Source: Trichosphaerium sp. ATCC 40318 (taxonomy: Eukaryota; Discosea; Flabellinia; Trichosidae). From it: a stretch of DNA of 64,000 nucleotides. Below the pieces are notes generated by a model. The model did not search any database and was not told the origin of the DNA. It saw nothing but the letters and a program-made list of their open reading frames with translations. Shown here one piece after another: positions 1-9,573 of this stretch. The stretch is from the NCBI GenBank assembly GCA_038496445.1, contig JALMLS010000479.1, forward strand, positions 1 through 64,000, read 5' to 3'. Made by a program: the position numbers and the translations under genes. Within the stretch, counting starts at the first letter, position 1. The number at the start of each line of letters is the position of its first letter.

Positions 1-443
1 CCAGAAAATACACTTTATTTAATACACAGTTTGTGAGTTACAAGTTTTGGACAATGTCCACTACAGTTACATTACTATGGGCGTCTGGAAAATTCGTCCA
101 TCTCCATGAGCTTGCTGTACCTACTGTAAAAAACATGCTGCGCACCTAATGAAAGTGGTCCCACCTGAATCCATCAATTACTAAGGCCTACGGAGGTCGG
201 TTAATGTATATCAAACGAAAATAAAATAAAACTTTGTTTGGTACCCACGAACGTCTGTATAATACCAAATATAGTTTCCTTAATGTTGGTACTGGAATCA
301 GGTCCTGCGGTTCGAATGAGCTTGGTTTGGTTAGATTCTATGATATACTAAGGTCCCTACGCACCGTTCAATGTATGACGTCCATGATCATTCAACAAGA
401 AAACCCATTACCAAAAAGCTCCTTAATGACCTTCTTGAAGCAC

Positions 444-700
444 CATAAAAGTGGTATATACCAATAAAAATAAAATATACCACATACCATAAAAAAGTGG
501 TATATACCACTTTATATACCATTTTAGAAGGTCTCATTATGTGAATGAAAAGTGGTATATACCACTTCTATATACCACTTTTTTATTCACTTAATTTTTA
601 AAAAAAGTGGTATTTCAAAATGGTATATACCAGTTCATATACCATTTTGTTGAAAAAAGTGGTATATACCATAAAAAAACTGGTATATACCACTTTAATT
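444..700. repeat. Cluster of TGGTATATACCA palindromes
   Basis: At least eight full or partial copies of the palindrome AAGTGGTATATACCACTT lie within about 250 bases, often in pairs facing each other (for example near 490-525, 551-582 and 656-695). Spacers are A/T runs. No coding frame fits. They look like inverted repeats of a small non-autonomous element or a cruciform-forming array. The bases are seen directly; the function is unknown. Confidence 0.7.
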
Positions 701-711
701 TTTAGACCTGT

Positions 712-990
712 CTTGGCTCTCAGGCAACAGAGTGCCAACAATTACTCCAGCATAGGAGTCATAGTCAGTGCCACCAACACAAATCCATCCAGTCTTAGTG
801 GGCACTAGATAAAACAAAGAAAGGATTAAAATTGGAGTGGGGAAACCAAAAAAGTTGACAAAGAGAACCCTGTAAAGCAAGTCGCGAGCTCGCAACCTAC
901 GTGCGACAATAAAAACTCTGTCGATGTGGTCGTGAGCTCGCGACTTGCGTACAACAAAAAATAATTTGTGTTGACGAGGTCGCGAGCTCA
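712..990 (-). CDS. Possible 3' exons of an unidentified minus-strand gene
   Basis: On the minus strand a T-rich stretch ends in ATCTAG near 808, like other introns here. It is followed by an open stretch reading TGWICVGGTDYDSYAG and then about 15 more residues. A second intron-like acceptor (TTTACAG) lies near 873. The upstream part falls inside the palindromic satellite, so no full gene can be built. It may be a remnant exon overrun by repeats. The glycine- and tryptophan-containing piece is not assigned to a family. Confidence 0.25.
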
Positions 991-1205
991 CGACTTGCGT
1001 ACAACATAAGAATTATTGCGTCGAGCCGGTTTTGAACTTGCGCAAAAAAAAAAAAAAAAAAATGCTAAAGTTACTTTAAATTGCAATGCTGTAATTTAAA
1101 CGCGACAATGAAACGTTTGTGTAACGCAAGTCGCGAGCTCGCGACCTCGACACGACAGAAAAAAATTATGTGTCGAACGGATCGCAAGATCGCGACTTGC
1201 GCAAG
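878..1205. repeat. ~50-bp satellite with GTCGCGAGCTCGCGAC palindromes
   Basis: Copies of the 16-bp palindrome GTCGCGAGCTCGCGAC, exact or with one to three changes, start at about 881, 929, 979, 1130 and 1181. Degenerate units lie between, giving a period close to 50 bp. Units share flanks such as CTTGCGTACAACA. The array is GC-rich in its cores within an AT-rich window and contains an A run at about 1044-1063. It is a small tandem array of unknown role. Confidence 0.75.
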
Positions 1206-1325
1206 GTTTAAAAAACTTTGTAAAACAATTTAGGAGCAGACCCAAGTTTGAGAAATACAAAGGAAAATTTTCATTGAAGAGAATTTCAAAATTAAGGGTC
1301 TTTGAAAAATACTCTCAAAAGCAAA

Positions 1326-1379
1326 AAAACCCCTTCTATTAGTCTTAATTAATTAAAAAAGACTAATAGAAGGGGTTTT
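1326..1379. repeat. Perfect 21-bp inverted repeat (hairpin)
   Basis: Arms at 1326-1346 and 1359-1379 are exact reverse complements (core CCCCTTCTATTAGTC), separated by a 12-nt A/T loop. The transcript would fold into a stable stem. It could be the end of a small inverted-repeat element, a 3' processing signal or a small-RNA precursor; the sequence does not decide between these. Confidence 0.75.
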
Positions 1380-1920
1380 AGAAAAAAGAAAGGAGTTGTA
1401 CCTTGTGTGCCTCTAGACCTTAGAAGATTCTCCTCTGGCTCCTTTGAGGCCTTTTTCTTCTTGCCTTTCTTCTGTTTTGATGTTTTAGGGCTGCTTATCT
1501 TGATTTATAAAAGTCAAACTTATACAATTCCGCCGATTTTTAGGTCGACGGGAGTTTGCAAGGAGTATGCTTGTGTTACCATATGCTATTTGAATAGATG
1601 CATTTCCAAAGAATATTGTTTGTGTAACTACCGAGATGTGAAAAGGGTAAAAAAAGAGGAGAAAGTAGGAAAAAAACAAGAAAGCCATCTTCACAAAGGA
1701 CATAAAAAAAACACTTGCAAAATACATTTACAAAAAATGGTTGCCTGTGAAACAGCAAAGTGATTTTTTTCTGATTTTGTAAAGTATCAGGGTTTTGACC
1801 TAGAACAATAAATGACAAGTCAACATTAGTGTTAATAATACCTGCACTGGTGCAAAAAAATTTCGAAAATAGATAACACAAGTCAGAACATGTGAAATGA
1901 AAAAAAAAAATTACATACTC

Positions 1921-1940
1921 CTAAACCCTAAACCCTAAAC
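1921..1940. repeat. Telomere-like CCCTAAA tract
   Basis: Nearly three CCCTAAA units in a row. The reverse complement is TTTAGGG, a telomere repeat known from plants and several protist groups. Scattered TTAGGG and CCCTAA words recur at 2840-2885 and 2978-2995. This supports an interstitial or subtelomeric origin of the left 3 kb but does not prove it. Confidence 0.5.
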
Positions 1941-3420
1941 ATATAAATTAAATAATAACTATGCATGATGAATAGGTATGACAAAATAGATGAATGCATT
2001 GGATTCCTTGAGCAAAATGGCATACATATATATGCATAAGTGAATTATAGGTGTTCATGTAACTGCGGCCTCCAAGCAAAGATGTGTTCAATTTTTAAAA
2101 AAATCCCATTGGAAAAATCAAAAAAAATCCAAAAATCAAAGAACAGCTCACCAAATCGACGTATACTGCTATAAAATCCTACAAACCACCAGCAATCGGG
2201 TAATTTATGCCAATGTATAAGGTACAAAAAACGAAATTGGCTTAAGCGATATGATAAGGTATGTGGTAATGCATGGTTCAAATTAAATCCCTAAGATTAT
2301 TTTATATCTCATAAGCATGAATAGATATGCAAATAAATAATATCTCATTATGTTGCCATGTATGTATAAATATGAATTTAGTTTACAGTTTAGTTACACA
2401 TGATATACTAAAAACGTTGTGTATATGAGAAGTGTGCATACATATTTTTATTGTAAAAAAAAAGCCAATTACAAACTCAAAATTGCTTAAATCTATATAA
2501 CTCATCACTATGAATACCTACAAATCAATTATTGCTTGCATCATGTTTATATGGCTTAATAACATATATGTACATAAAGTGCTTAAAAATACATTTGTAA
2601 ATGCAGTCTTCAAACACAACTGCATGGCAAAAAAATCTCAAAATTTACAAAAAAAAAAATCTTGCTCACAGGCCATGTAGTGCATGAATATCATTTTTGA
2701 TGTTGCACATTATAATAATACATGCTTGTGCCTAGTGGCACAGTCATGAAAGTAGCAAAATCTAATAAAATCAAAAAAGTAGAGGTTTAGGTAACTTTAA
2801 CTCTAATAAAATCAAAAAAATAGGCTTTTAGCCCTAGTATCAATTAGGGTTAGGGCACGAACCCTAATATGTAAGGGTTAGGTTTACAACCCTATGTTGT
2901 TTTAAAGATAGCAAATATGTAATGCTATTAGAATTTACAAGATAACTTTTAGTTTAGTGTTATTGTGATTTATTGTTAGGGCTAGGGTTAGGGCTATGTA
3001 AGCATTACTTATCATACATTAGGGCATAGAACTTTAGCCTCAGTTATAGTTAAGGTTATCTTGTTTACCAGGGTTAATGCTCCTTTATCAATCTTTTGTT
3101 ACACTGACTATTATCTTTGTTGGTACCACATCTATCTTATTTGTAGTTTAAATGGTGTACTACTTAACAGCAAATTCCAAGTCATTATTAACTTTATTTT
3201 TATGTTTACATTATATTTTGATTATGTTTTTATACAACACACTGTGTAAAATAGATTTGTTAGGATAGTAAACAAGTTTGTGCCCACATTACTTCCAGAA
3301 ATTTTTCTGTCTACATAAAGGTTTAGCATAACAACAAAGGAGAGTATTAAGTCAAAATGCCAAATGTCACTAAAAATTGTCCAGCAAACAATACGTTTTG
3401 TTATTGAGTGCATCACTATG

Positions 3421-3504
3421 CTAATAAAAGTGGTACAACAAGCGACACGCAAAGTAGGGCAACTAATAAAAGTGGTACAACAAGCGACACGCAAAGTAGG
3501 GCAA
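3421..3504. repeat. 42-bp tandem duplication
   Basis: Two exact 42-bp units, 3421-3462 and 3463-3504, beginning CTAATAAAAGTGGTAC. Because 42 is a multiple of three, both open plus-strand frames across it show a repeated 14-residue block, but neither frame looks like a real protein. It is a recent local slippage or duplication. Confidence 0.8.
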
Positions 3505-3669
3505 ATTTTTCTTGTGAAAACCTACAAAAAAACAAAAGGTTCTATAACGCATACCTTGGACCACCGCTCCTTCGAAACAGTTGTTCGTACGACAACGGAC
3601 CAAATTTATCAGGAATAAGCTGGTAGGTTGGCAAATGTCTGATAATTCAATTAGTACGCGCTAACATTG

Positions 3670-4146
3670 CTATAGCGACCAAAATACGCACTCGTTACGA
3701 TCATTCTCAATAGCTTGAGCCAAATTACCGATGTAACGCTGCCAAGTGACCTTGTGACGCAGGGTCTTCCAATGGAAGGCCAATCTGTTGGGTTTGTCGT
3801 ACCGCGGCTTCACAAAAGCCTCGTGTTCCTTAAAAACCTGCGCGCACTCTTTCGTTATTAGACTGAGTCCGTTAGCCCACTTAGAACCGCCAGGATAAAT
3901 ATTCTGGGCGCCTTGAAACCTTTGCTCCCTTTTGACCAAGTCGGCCCGACTCTTGTACATACCAGCCCTATGTGCGCACATGGTGTTAGCGCTGGTGGGT
4001 TTACTTTGTGCGTGAAATAAGTTGTTGAATTGTTGGGACTCGGTAAAGTAAAAATAATGAAAAAAAAAAAAGAGTCGTTGGAGACTCAACTTTTTCTTGG
4101 TCCAAACGTCAAAAGGCGACATCATACTGTGATTTGGCAAAATCAT
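3670..4146 (-). CDS. Small basic hypothetical protein
   Basis: The open frame encodes up to 158 residues. The likely genuine part starts around MSPFDVWTKKK; a T-run stretch (about residues 26-34) may be an intron that I could not join confidently. The C-terminal 100 residues are well-formed, hydrophilic and helical-looking, rich in Arg/Lys and Trp (MYKSRADLVKREQRF at about 103-117, then FHWKTLRHKVTWQRY). No signal peptide or membrane segment is seen. I do not recognise the family; a small nucleic-acid or mitochondrial protein is possible. It lies just downstream of the RING gene on the same strand. Confidence 0.45.
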   Translation of the reverse strand: MILPNHSMMSPFDVWTKKKLSLQRLFFFFHYFYFTESQQFNNLFHAQSKPTSANTMCAHRAGMYKSRADLVKREQRFQGAQNIYPGGSKWANGLSLITKECAQVFKEHEAFVKPRYDKPNRLAFHWKTLRHKVTWQRYIGNLAQAIENDRNECVFWSL

Positions 4147-4382
4147 TTGTAACGAAATAAACTGTCGAGAAGAACATGAGGTTAAAATGAATCAAGAGCA
4201 AGTAATAACGTAATTAGCGCGTTTATGGTTATTGGGGTTTTTTTTTTTTACAAGGCCGATGCTTCAATAGTATACTTTTCGAGGCGCTTGTTGCGCTGTT
4301 AAAAAGTAATAAAACAAAACATGGAATCCAAAGGCGCAAAAACACCAGTACATACGCCTTTTAAAGGTGCAGTACAATCGTT

Positions 4383-5009
4383 CTATTGTCCAATCTTCGC
4401 AAATTCCCATGGAGTACTGCACAAAGGACAAATTGTTCTGTAAAAACAGGTCAGAGGAATGAATTTAAAAGAAAAACCAAAGCAACAATTTTTAAACGAA
4501 AAAAATATGTACCTCGTTTTCAACCAACGAGAAATGCAACAAAAGTGAAACGCATGGGAGCACACACCCCAAGCAACATTGCACGCTAACACCGGTCAGC
4601 AAAAATGATTAAACAAAGAGATTAAAAAAAAAAACTTTCAGCGACAGATAACGCTGTAGCTAAAATATTGGCACGTCAAAGAACCAAAGTAAATTTTCCA
4701 CGCACATTCGCCACAAGCGGTGGATTTGCCAAGGTTAGCTTGTGCCTCGATACAGAGGTCCATTAAGTGATTACGGCAAATAGCGCAGTTATCAACGCAA
4801 ATATCTAGAGCGTAGCTGGATAAGCAAAAACGAAAATGAAAAAAACAACCAAACAAACAAAAAGCTTCAAAAAAACCACTGTTGGGCGTAAACACAATTC
4901 AAAAAATTAACTACCACGTACCCCAAACCCACATAGCGACAGCATTCCACTTTTTAATCTGGAATCTTTTTTTGCCGGCGTCCTTCTTCTCTGTTTTTGT
5001 ATCAGACAT
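4383..5009 (-). CDS. RBX1: RBX1/ROC1-like RING-H2 protein of cullin ubiquitin ligases
   Basis: Catalytic RING subunit of cullin-RING (SCF) ubiquitin ligases; it binds the cullin and recruits the E2 enzyme. Four exons join in phase (4922-5009, 4706-4804, 4513-4585, 4383-4437) into 104 residues; human RBX1 has 108. Donors are GTACG, GTGCG and GTACA. The cullin-binding strand ([12 protein letters not shown]) and the RING ([14 protein letters not shown], then [17 protein letters not shown]) are clear. Two ligand positions differ from RBX1: the last His of HxFHxHC is Cys (FHFCC), and the RBX1 Asp is Cys (CPLC). Both changes are typical of RBX2/RNF7, while the rest ([16 protein letters not shown]) is RBX1-like. 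Several F-box proteins encoded nearby would use such a subunit. Confidence 0.9.
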
Positions 5010-5516
5010 TATAATTTAACTGCTGGATGGTTGGGGAGAAATCCTTAGCAATTGTTAGTGCTAACGGCCTTTAACAGAAACCAGAACAGTGAAATATAAG
5101 CAAAACAAACAGCGTAAGCACTAACGTAGGCGCAGAACCAACGAGAGCGCGTAAAGGAAGCTGCGCTAACGCTTTTTGAAGATGTGGTTTTTTAGAATCA
5201 AAAAATAGCTTCCGCGACTGTTTTTATTGTAAAAGGCGCGAAATTATTCAAAGGTCTTGCTTTGACGTACCGAAAGTTTATGAACAGTTATTTTTGAGAG
5301 TCTTTGTTGAGTTTGCTTGACTGAATTTTTCTCTTTTTTTTTTTTGTCTGCGACTTTTTTGCGACAACATAACGGTTTTGTTCACGTAACGTAATCAACC
5401 TCATTGAGTAGTCGAATGGGGTGCTTCAAAAAAATAACAAACAAAAGTAAGTCTTTTAGAATAGAACAAGACGATTATTTGGTGAAAACGTTTGCATTTA
5501 TTAGGGTGCTTTTTGA

Positions 5517-6304
5517 TTAAGTGCAAGTGACTTCTTCAGAGCGGTGGTGGTCTCTGTGTGTCTCTGTGTGACAAGTACCAAGACCTTCGTGTACTACTTG
5601 CATGACTGGGGTACCGCAAGTGGTGTCATCACGTGCGTAGCGAGCGTGGACAGCCTAGAAAAAATCGCAGTTAGAACCAGTTCGGAAACAACGTATTAAC
5701 AAGCATACCGTGGCACCGCTGCATCCGACCTTGCTGTAGTCTCCGAATTTTTCCTTGGTGCAGGTGTTCGTTTTGAGGTGTTCAGCGTGTGTTGGTGTAC
5801 CAGTACATGTTGTGGCGTTTTCAAACTCTTCAAAGTTGATTTCAGAGCCAGTTGAAGGGAGTGGGGTAAATTCTACATACCACAGTCTTAGCAAAAGAAG
5901 TACCCAAAAAAAAAAAGGTGCAAAGTGGTGACGTTAGAGCGTACCAGCGGCGCATTTAAACATGACCCATTCGTCGCGATCGCGGTGGCAATGGCCGATA
6001 GGGAAGGTTTCCTTGTGTGCTGTACCGGTGCAAGACAAGTTGGCGTAGACGGTTCTGTAGATGTTGGTCTAAAACACGTGTCAGCTGTAGGGCCTAGTTT
6101 TTTGTGTAGAAAAGCAGACGCAAAACAAAAAAAAAAAAACCGTACGGCATCGCAGCTCCATTCCATGTGGCCATCGCATTGAGTACCAATCTCTTCGTGA
6201 TGGTGGAACGCTGTTTTGCAGTCAGCGTCGTCAAAGTTCTGACGAACGATAACAGATGAAAGAACAAGGGCGAGACAAAGGGTTGAGAGTAGGAAGAGCT
6301 TCAT
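5517..6304 (-). CDS. Secreted Cys-rich protein
   Basis: Four exons join in phase (6146-6304, 5945-6068, 5709-5872, 5517-5654) into 194 residues. The N-terminus, MKLFLLSTLCLALVLSS, is a clear signal peptide. The mature protein has more than ten cysteines spread through four exon-sized modules, each with Cys plus His or acidic residues (HHHEEIGTQC, CTGTAHKETF, CTGTPTHAEH, CHTETHRDHH). The modules look like degenerate repeats, one per exon, with Cys-Thr-Gly-Thr recurring. It is probably an extracellular or vacuolar disulphide-rich protein. No family is recognised. Donors are GTACG, GTACG and GTATG; the first intron contains a long T run. Confidence 0.75.
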
Positions 6305-6858
6305 TGTTGTTGGGATAGCTTGTAAAATGTCTCTAAAGAAATTTCCAAAACCAAAAAGTGTGTACTACCACGCTGTTTTGCTGAAATGTGCTTGCCGCTG
6401 TTGTTCCCGAAGCGCACAGGCAGAAGTGCCCTGCAAGACAACGAAAACTTACAGACCTTTTACCGGTCAAAAATTCGCAGTTTTTTCGTGTGACGTGGAA
6501 GAACGAAAAGTACCCTGACAAGTAATATGTCAAAGGAAAAAAATAAATACGCTATAGCCAGCACATAGCATTTAAATCTATAACGAAAAAGTGTCAGTCG
6601 GAAAATTCCTACTCTTCACGAGCGCCGACAGTTGCGGCCCTAGCGCACAGGTCTTAATGTTCGTTAAAATAGTACACAATACTTTTCATGCCAGTAACCA
6701 CTTGTCTTAAGGATTGCCCCAAACAACGCATGCTACAATCCGTTTAACAAAAAGAAAGCGACAATTCAGTTTATTGTTGTTTTGGCTTGTGCCATAGTTT
6801 ACACTGATCTTTTGTTTCTGTAAATTAATAGTTATTTTCCATGTTTTTTTTTGGTTAT

Positions 6859-8108
6859 TCACGCCATCAAATCATCCAGTACGAAGTCATCTGGCAACTC
6901 AATCTTTTCGCCTTCTTTAAAAGCTGGTAATCCCTTGTAAGGACATCCACTACAGCGGTATGCATCACCCTAGATAATAATTAGCGATATTTTAAGCATG
7001 CGGAAAAAAGGAATATTACAAGGAAAAAAAAAAACCGTACCAAAGAACAATTACCGCAAGATGAATCAACACCAGGGTTTTCAAGCATATCAAGAGTGAG
7101 ACGTTGCTTTGGTGCTGCTTCACCAGCAGCTTCAGCTTCAGCACGCCCACATGAACAGTTTTTGCAAGCTTTTTTTGTAAGGTTAGTCTCACAATCGTCC
7201 TGAGATGCTAAAAAAAAATTGTCAGTGAAGAGTAGGCCACAAAAGAAAAACCCGATATGTGTTTTCTTAATGGTGTATAGCGCACGTTTTGTAGGTTTTT
7301 TTAAATCATCAGCGTTAACAAGATCATCCTCGCCAACTACGTCGTCGGTGTCATCTATTGTCCATGCACCTTTGGCGGCACTTTTCTTTTTTAGCTTGAG
7401 GCCATCCGAAGCGCCAACAGACCAGTCTGGTTTGGTAGAGTGTACTTGGACGTATGATGATACACTTGAAACATTTGTATCCATCAGACCTGCCAACAAC
7501 AAGTTGCCATTTAGTGCCTCTACAAACAACGGGTTAACTGAGAATCATGAGCGAATGGCAAAGAAAATAAAAGAGTAGAATCAGATTAACGCTGTCGTGA
7601 AGAAGTGTTCAGGCGGTTTCAGGGCTTAAGCCACAGCCCAGAAAGGCAACCACAAAAGAGCGTGAAAATTAATCAATAACCTAAATTCTTTTTCTTTCGT
7701 CGTGTAAGGTCGTAGCCGCAAAGTACCTTGTGTTTCAAAAGTTCTCTTATCACTTGGCTCCAAAACAATTAGTGATCCACCAGGAACTAGTGCGTTGAAA
7801 CCAGCTGTGAGGAGTGCTGGTACGTGAAACGCAGGAGCGCCACGCAAAATTACAGCATTCAAGTTCTGTAATTCTTTGAGGCCGTCTACAGAATTGTAAG
7901 TAAGCGCTCGTAGGTTTGAACGCGTCTAAGAATCGATATATACGAATTCGCGTTTGTAATGCGACTATATTGTACAATACGTACCTGTGTACTTTAAGAC
8001 GCGTACTGAACCTGTATCTGTTACTTTTTCTTTCAGAGTGACGGTAAACGCCGCATCCTCTTTCTCTGATACGTACGCCACCTTAAATCCAGCTTTGAGT
8101 GTATCCAT
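6859..8108 (-). CDS. DRE2: Anamorsin/Dre2 Fe-S assembly factor
   Basis: Component of the early cytosolic iron-sulphur assembly machinery; with a Tah18-type diflavin reductase it passes electrons to the scaffold. It has an N-terminal methyltransferase-like domain without catalysis ([31 protein letters not shown]), then a linker with [13 protein letters not shown]. The C-terminal CIAPIN1 domain has two cysteine clusters: C-X8-C-X2-C-X-C (ACKNCSCG) and C-X2-C-X7-C-X2-C ([15 protein letters not shown]). The protein ends in [15 protein letters not shown] and LDDLMA. In-phase introns are clear before SQDDCETN (GTGCG donor) and inside CGNCSL/GDAYRC (GTACG donor). The exon structure around 7530-7730 and the first intron (about 7929-8020) are less certain. 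All Fe-S cysteines are present, so the protein is predicted active. Confidence 0.88.
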
Positions 8109-8250
8109 TGTTACGACGGAGTAAGTTGTGGAAATAACTAATTCGTTGATTTGGGGTAAACTTAACCCAAAAAAAAAAAGAAAACTGTAAAGTGTCGTAT
8201 ATTGTACAATTGTGATGGCGTGCAACGTTATTTGTTACAGTGAGCTAGTT

Positions 8251-8940
8251 CTATGCATTTGGAAGACATGCAGATGTACCCAGGCTGCGAACGCCTTGTA
8301 ATCTATCCACGCCTCTACGCGTTACTCCAGTCTTTGTTAAATCCAATGTGTGGGCGCCTGCAATAGCTTCAAGGGTAACATCTGTAACTTGCGTAGAACG
8401 AAGAAGTAGAGTGTGAGCACCACCCAACTTGGTAACAGATGCATCTGTAATCTGTTTGCAATAGGTAAGATCAATGAATTTTACCCCGACAAGCGCCGAC
8501 ACTGCCTCATCGGTAATTTGCCCGCAATATCCCAAATTGACTACAACTGCGCCAGAGAGCTTCTTTACGACATCATCTGATACTGCTCGCAGTCCTCTTA
8601 GGTTTACGTTTCGTGCACGCTGTATGGCCAAAAGCGCATTGGTACTAAGTAGTGTACAGCCTCGGAGGTCCAAATTGCGTGCAGACGCAAGCAGGTTTAT
8701 AAAGGTTGCATCGCGAATTGACTTGTATACGTGTATCACCGTATTGTTCATCACCCCTCTGTATTTAAAGGCTGTTTCAGCGTCTTTAGCGTCGCGCAAG
8801 AAGACTTCTTTAAACCCAACGCAGTCACGTACAACACTAACAAAGAATTTGCAGCATTGAATGGCTTCCATCAGGGATTTCTGATCGAGAAAAGTGAAAA
8901 TTTCGCCTACCATCTCTATTGGTATTGCCAGAAGGTCCAT
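8251..8940 (-). CDS. F-box/leucine-rich-repeat protein
   Basis: Intronless, 229 residues, unusual in this window. Residues 1-45 form an F-box (IPIEMVGEIFTFLDQKSL), the Skp1-binding motif of SCF adaptors. Residues 85-225 are short leucine-rich repeats of about 20-24 residues with the recurring core LDLRGC, VNLRGL, VNLGYC, IDLTYC, each followed by ITDEAV or ITDASV, as in the AMN1/FBXL class. It is predicted to select substrates for a cullin-RING ligase. A decayed relative with the same repeat signature lies at 53512-53724. It starts at the first ATG of the frame, upstream of the F-box. Confidence 0.85.
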   Translation of the reverse strand: MDLLAIPIEMVGEIFTFLDQKSLMEAIQCCKFFVSVVRDCVGFKEVFLRDAKDAETAFKYRGVMNNTVIHVYKSIRDATFINLLASARNLDLRGCTLLSTNALLAIQRARNVNLRGLRAVSDDVVKKLSGAVVVNLGYCGQITDEAVSALVGVKFIDLTYCKQITDASVTKLGGAHTLLLRSTQVTDVTLEAIAGAHTLDLTKTGVTRRGVDRLQGVRSLGTSACLPNA

Positions 8941-9573
8941 GATCTTTCTTTCCTCAATCGTTGATCACCTTTACCTTTTCTATAGACTATTGCTACTGTG
9001 ATGGTTTAATGGAGTTTTTGGATTTTACTGCAATGCTACTTTTTTAATGAGGCACAAACTAATTTTTCCCACGTGCTGCCCATCGAAACGGCGTGAGGTA
9101 GTAACATAAATCAATCGATAGTGCCGCTGTAAATGGAATGAATTTTAAGTATAAAACCCAATTTAAAAGCAATTGTAATTTTATACGCCAGCACTACGCA
9201 TGCGTATACGAAGAGTGGTTGTGTTGGCTTATTTGGGAAAAATCGTGCCATACTTTTGTTAAACTGCTGTATTTCTCCATCTTCTACCCTAATAATAACG
9301 CTTGCCTCCCTTCCAACGAAATCAAGTATATGGGAGGAAGTATCAGAAAAAAACTTCTAATTTGGACCAACAAGAAAAATGTAAATGACGCTAGGTAGAC
9401 GCGCATATTAATCGCTTTTACTGTTTGTACATATTAAAAAAAGATCTTCAAAACGTGTGTACAAAACGTAGTCAACGCATTGATTTGCAGCAGTAAACCC
9501 AATAGAGTGGTTGTTGTTGTAAATAATATTTATTCTTTTTTTTTGTTACCTCGACATTCGAAGCTTCAATTTT
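8941..9573. other. Intergenic stretch
   Basis: Between the F-box/LRR start and the 3' end of the ankyrin-FG gene. One plus-strand open frame (9138-9398) gives an unconvincing composition with no recognisable motif. A CACGTG word at about 9071 lies upstream of the F-box/LRR start. Nothing else is supported. Confidence 0.4.

Larger units (their letters stand above)
1210..3660. other. Repeat-rich AT-rich stretch without convincing genes
   Basis: Apart from the hairpin and telomere-like words, this stretch is AT-rich with many A runs. Short open frames at 1407-1763, 2045-2281 and 3061-3249 have low-complexity translations and no intron-like joins. I see no supported gene. The composition and telomere-like words fit subtelomeric or intergenic DNA. 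Confidence 0.5.

Noticed and set aside
1040-1065. A-run as a retroposed poly-A tail
   Set aside because: Homopolymer runs are common throughout the window, and no target-site duplication or coding body is linked to this one.
878-1205. CRISPR-like array from regularly spaced palindromes
   Set aside because: The spacers are also similar to each other, no cas genes are near, and the window is clearly eukaryotic. It is a tandem satellite.
1407-1763. 118-codon plus-strand frame
   Set aside because: Low-complexity Lys/Phe-rich translation, no ATG near its start, overlapping frames on the other strand, and no recognisable motif.
4386-4589. Plus-strand open frame across the RBX-type gene
   Set aside because: It is the shadow of the minus-strand RING exons, which have clear conserved motifs and in-phase introns.
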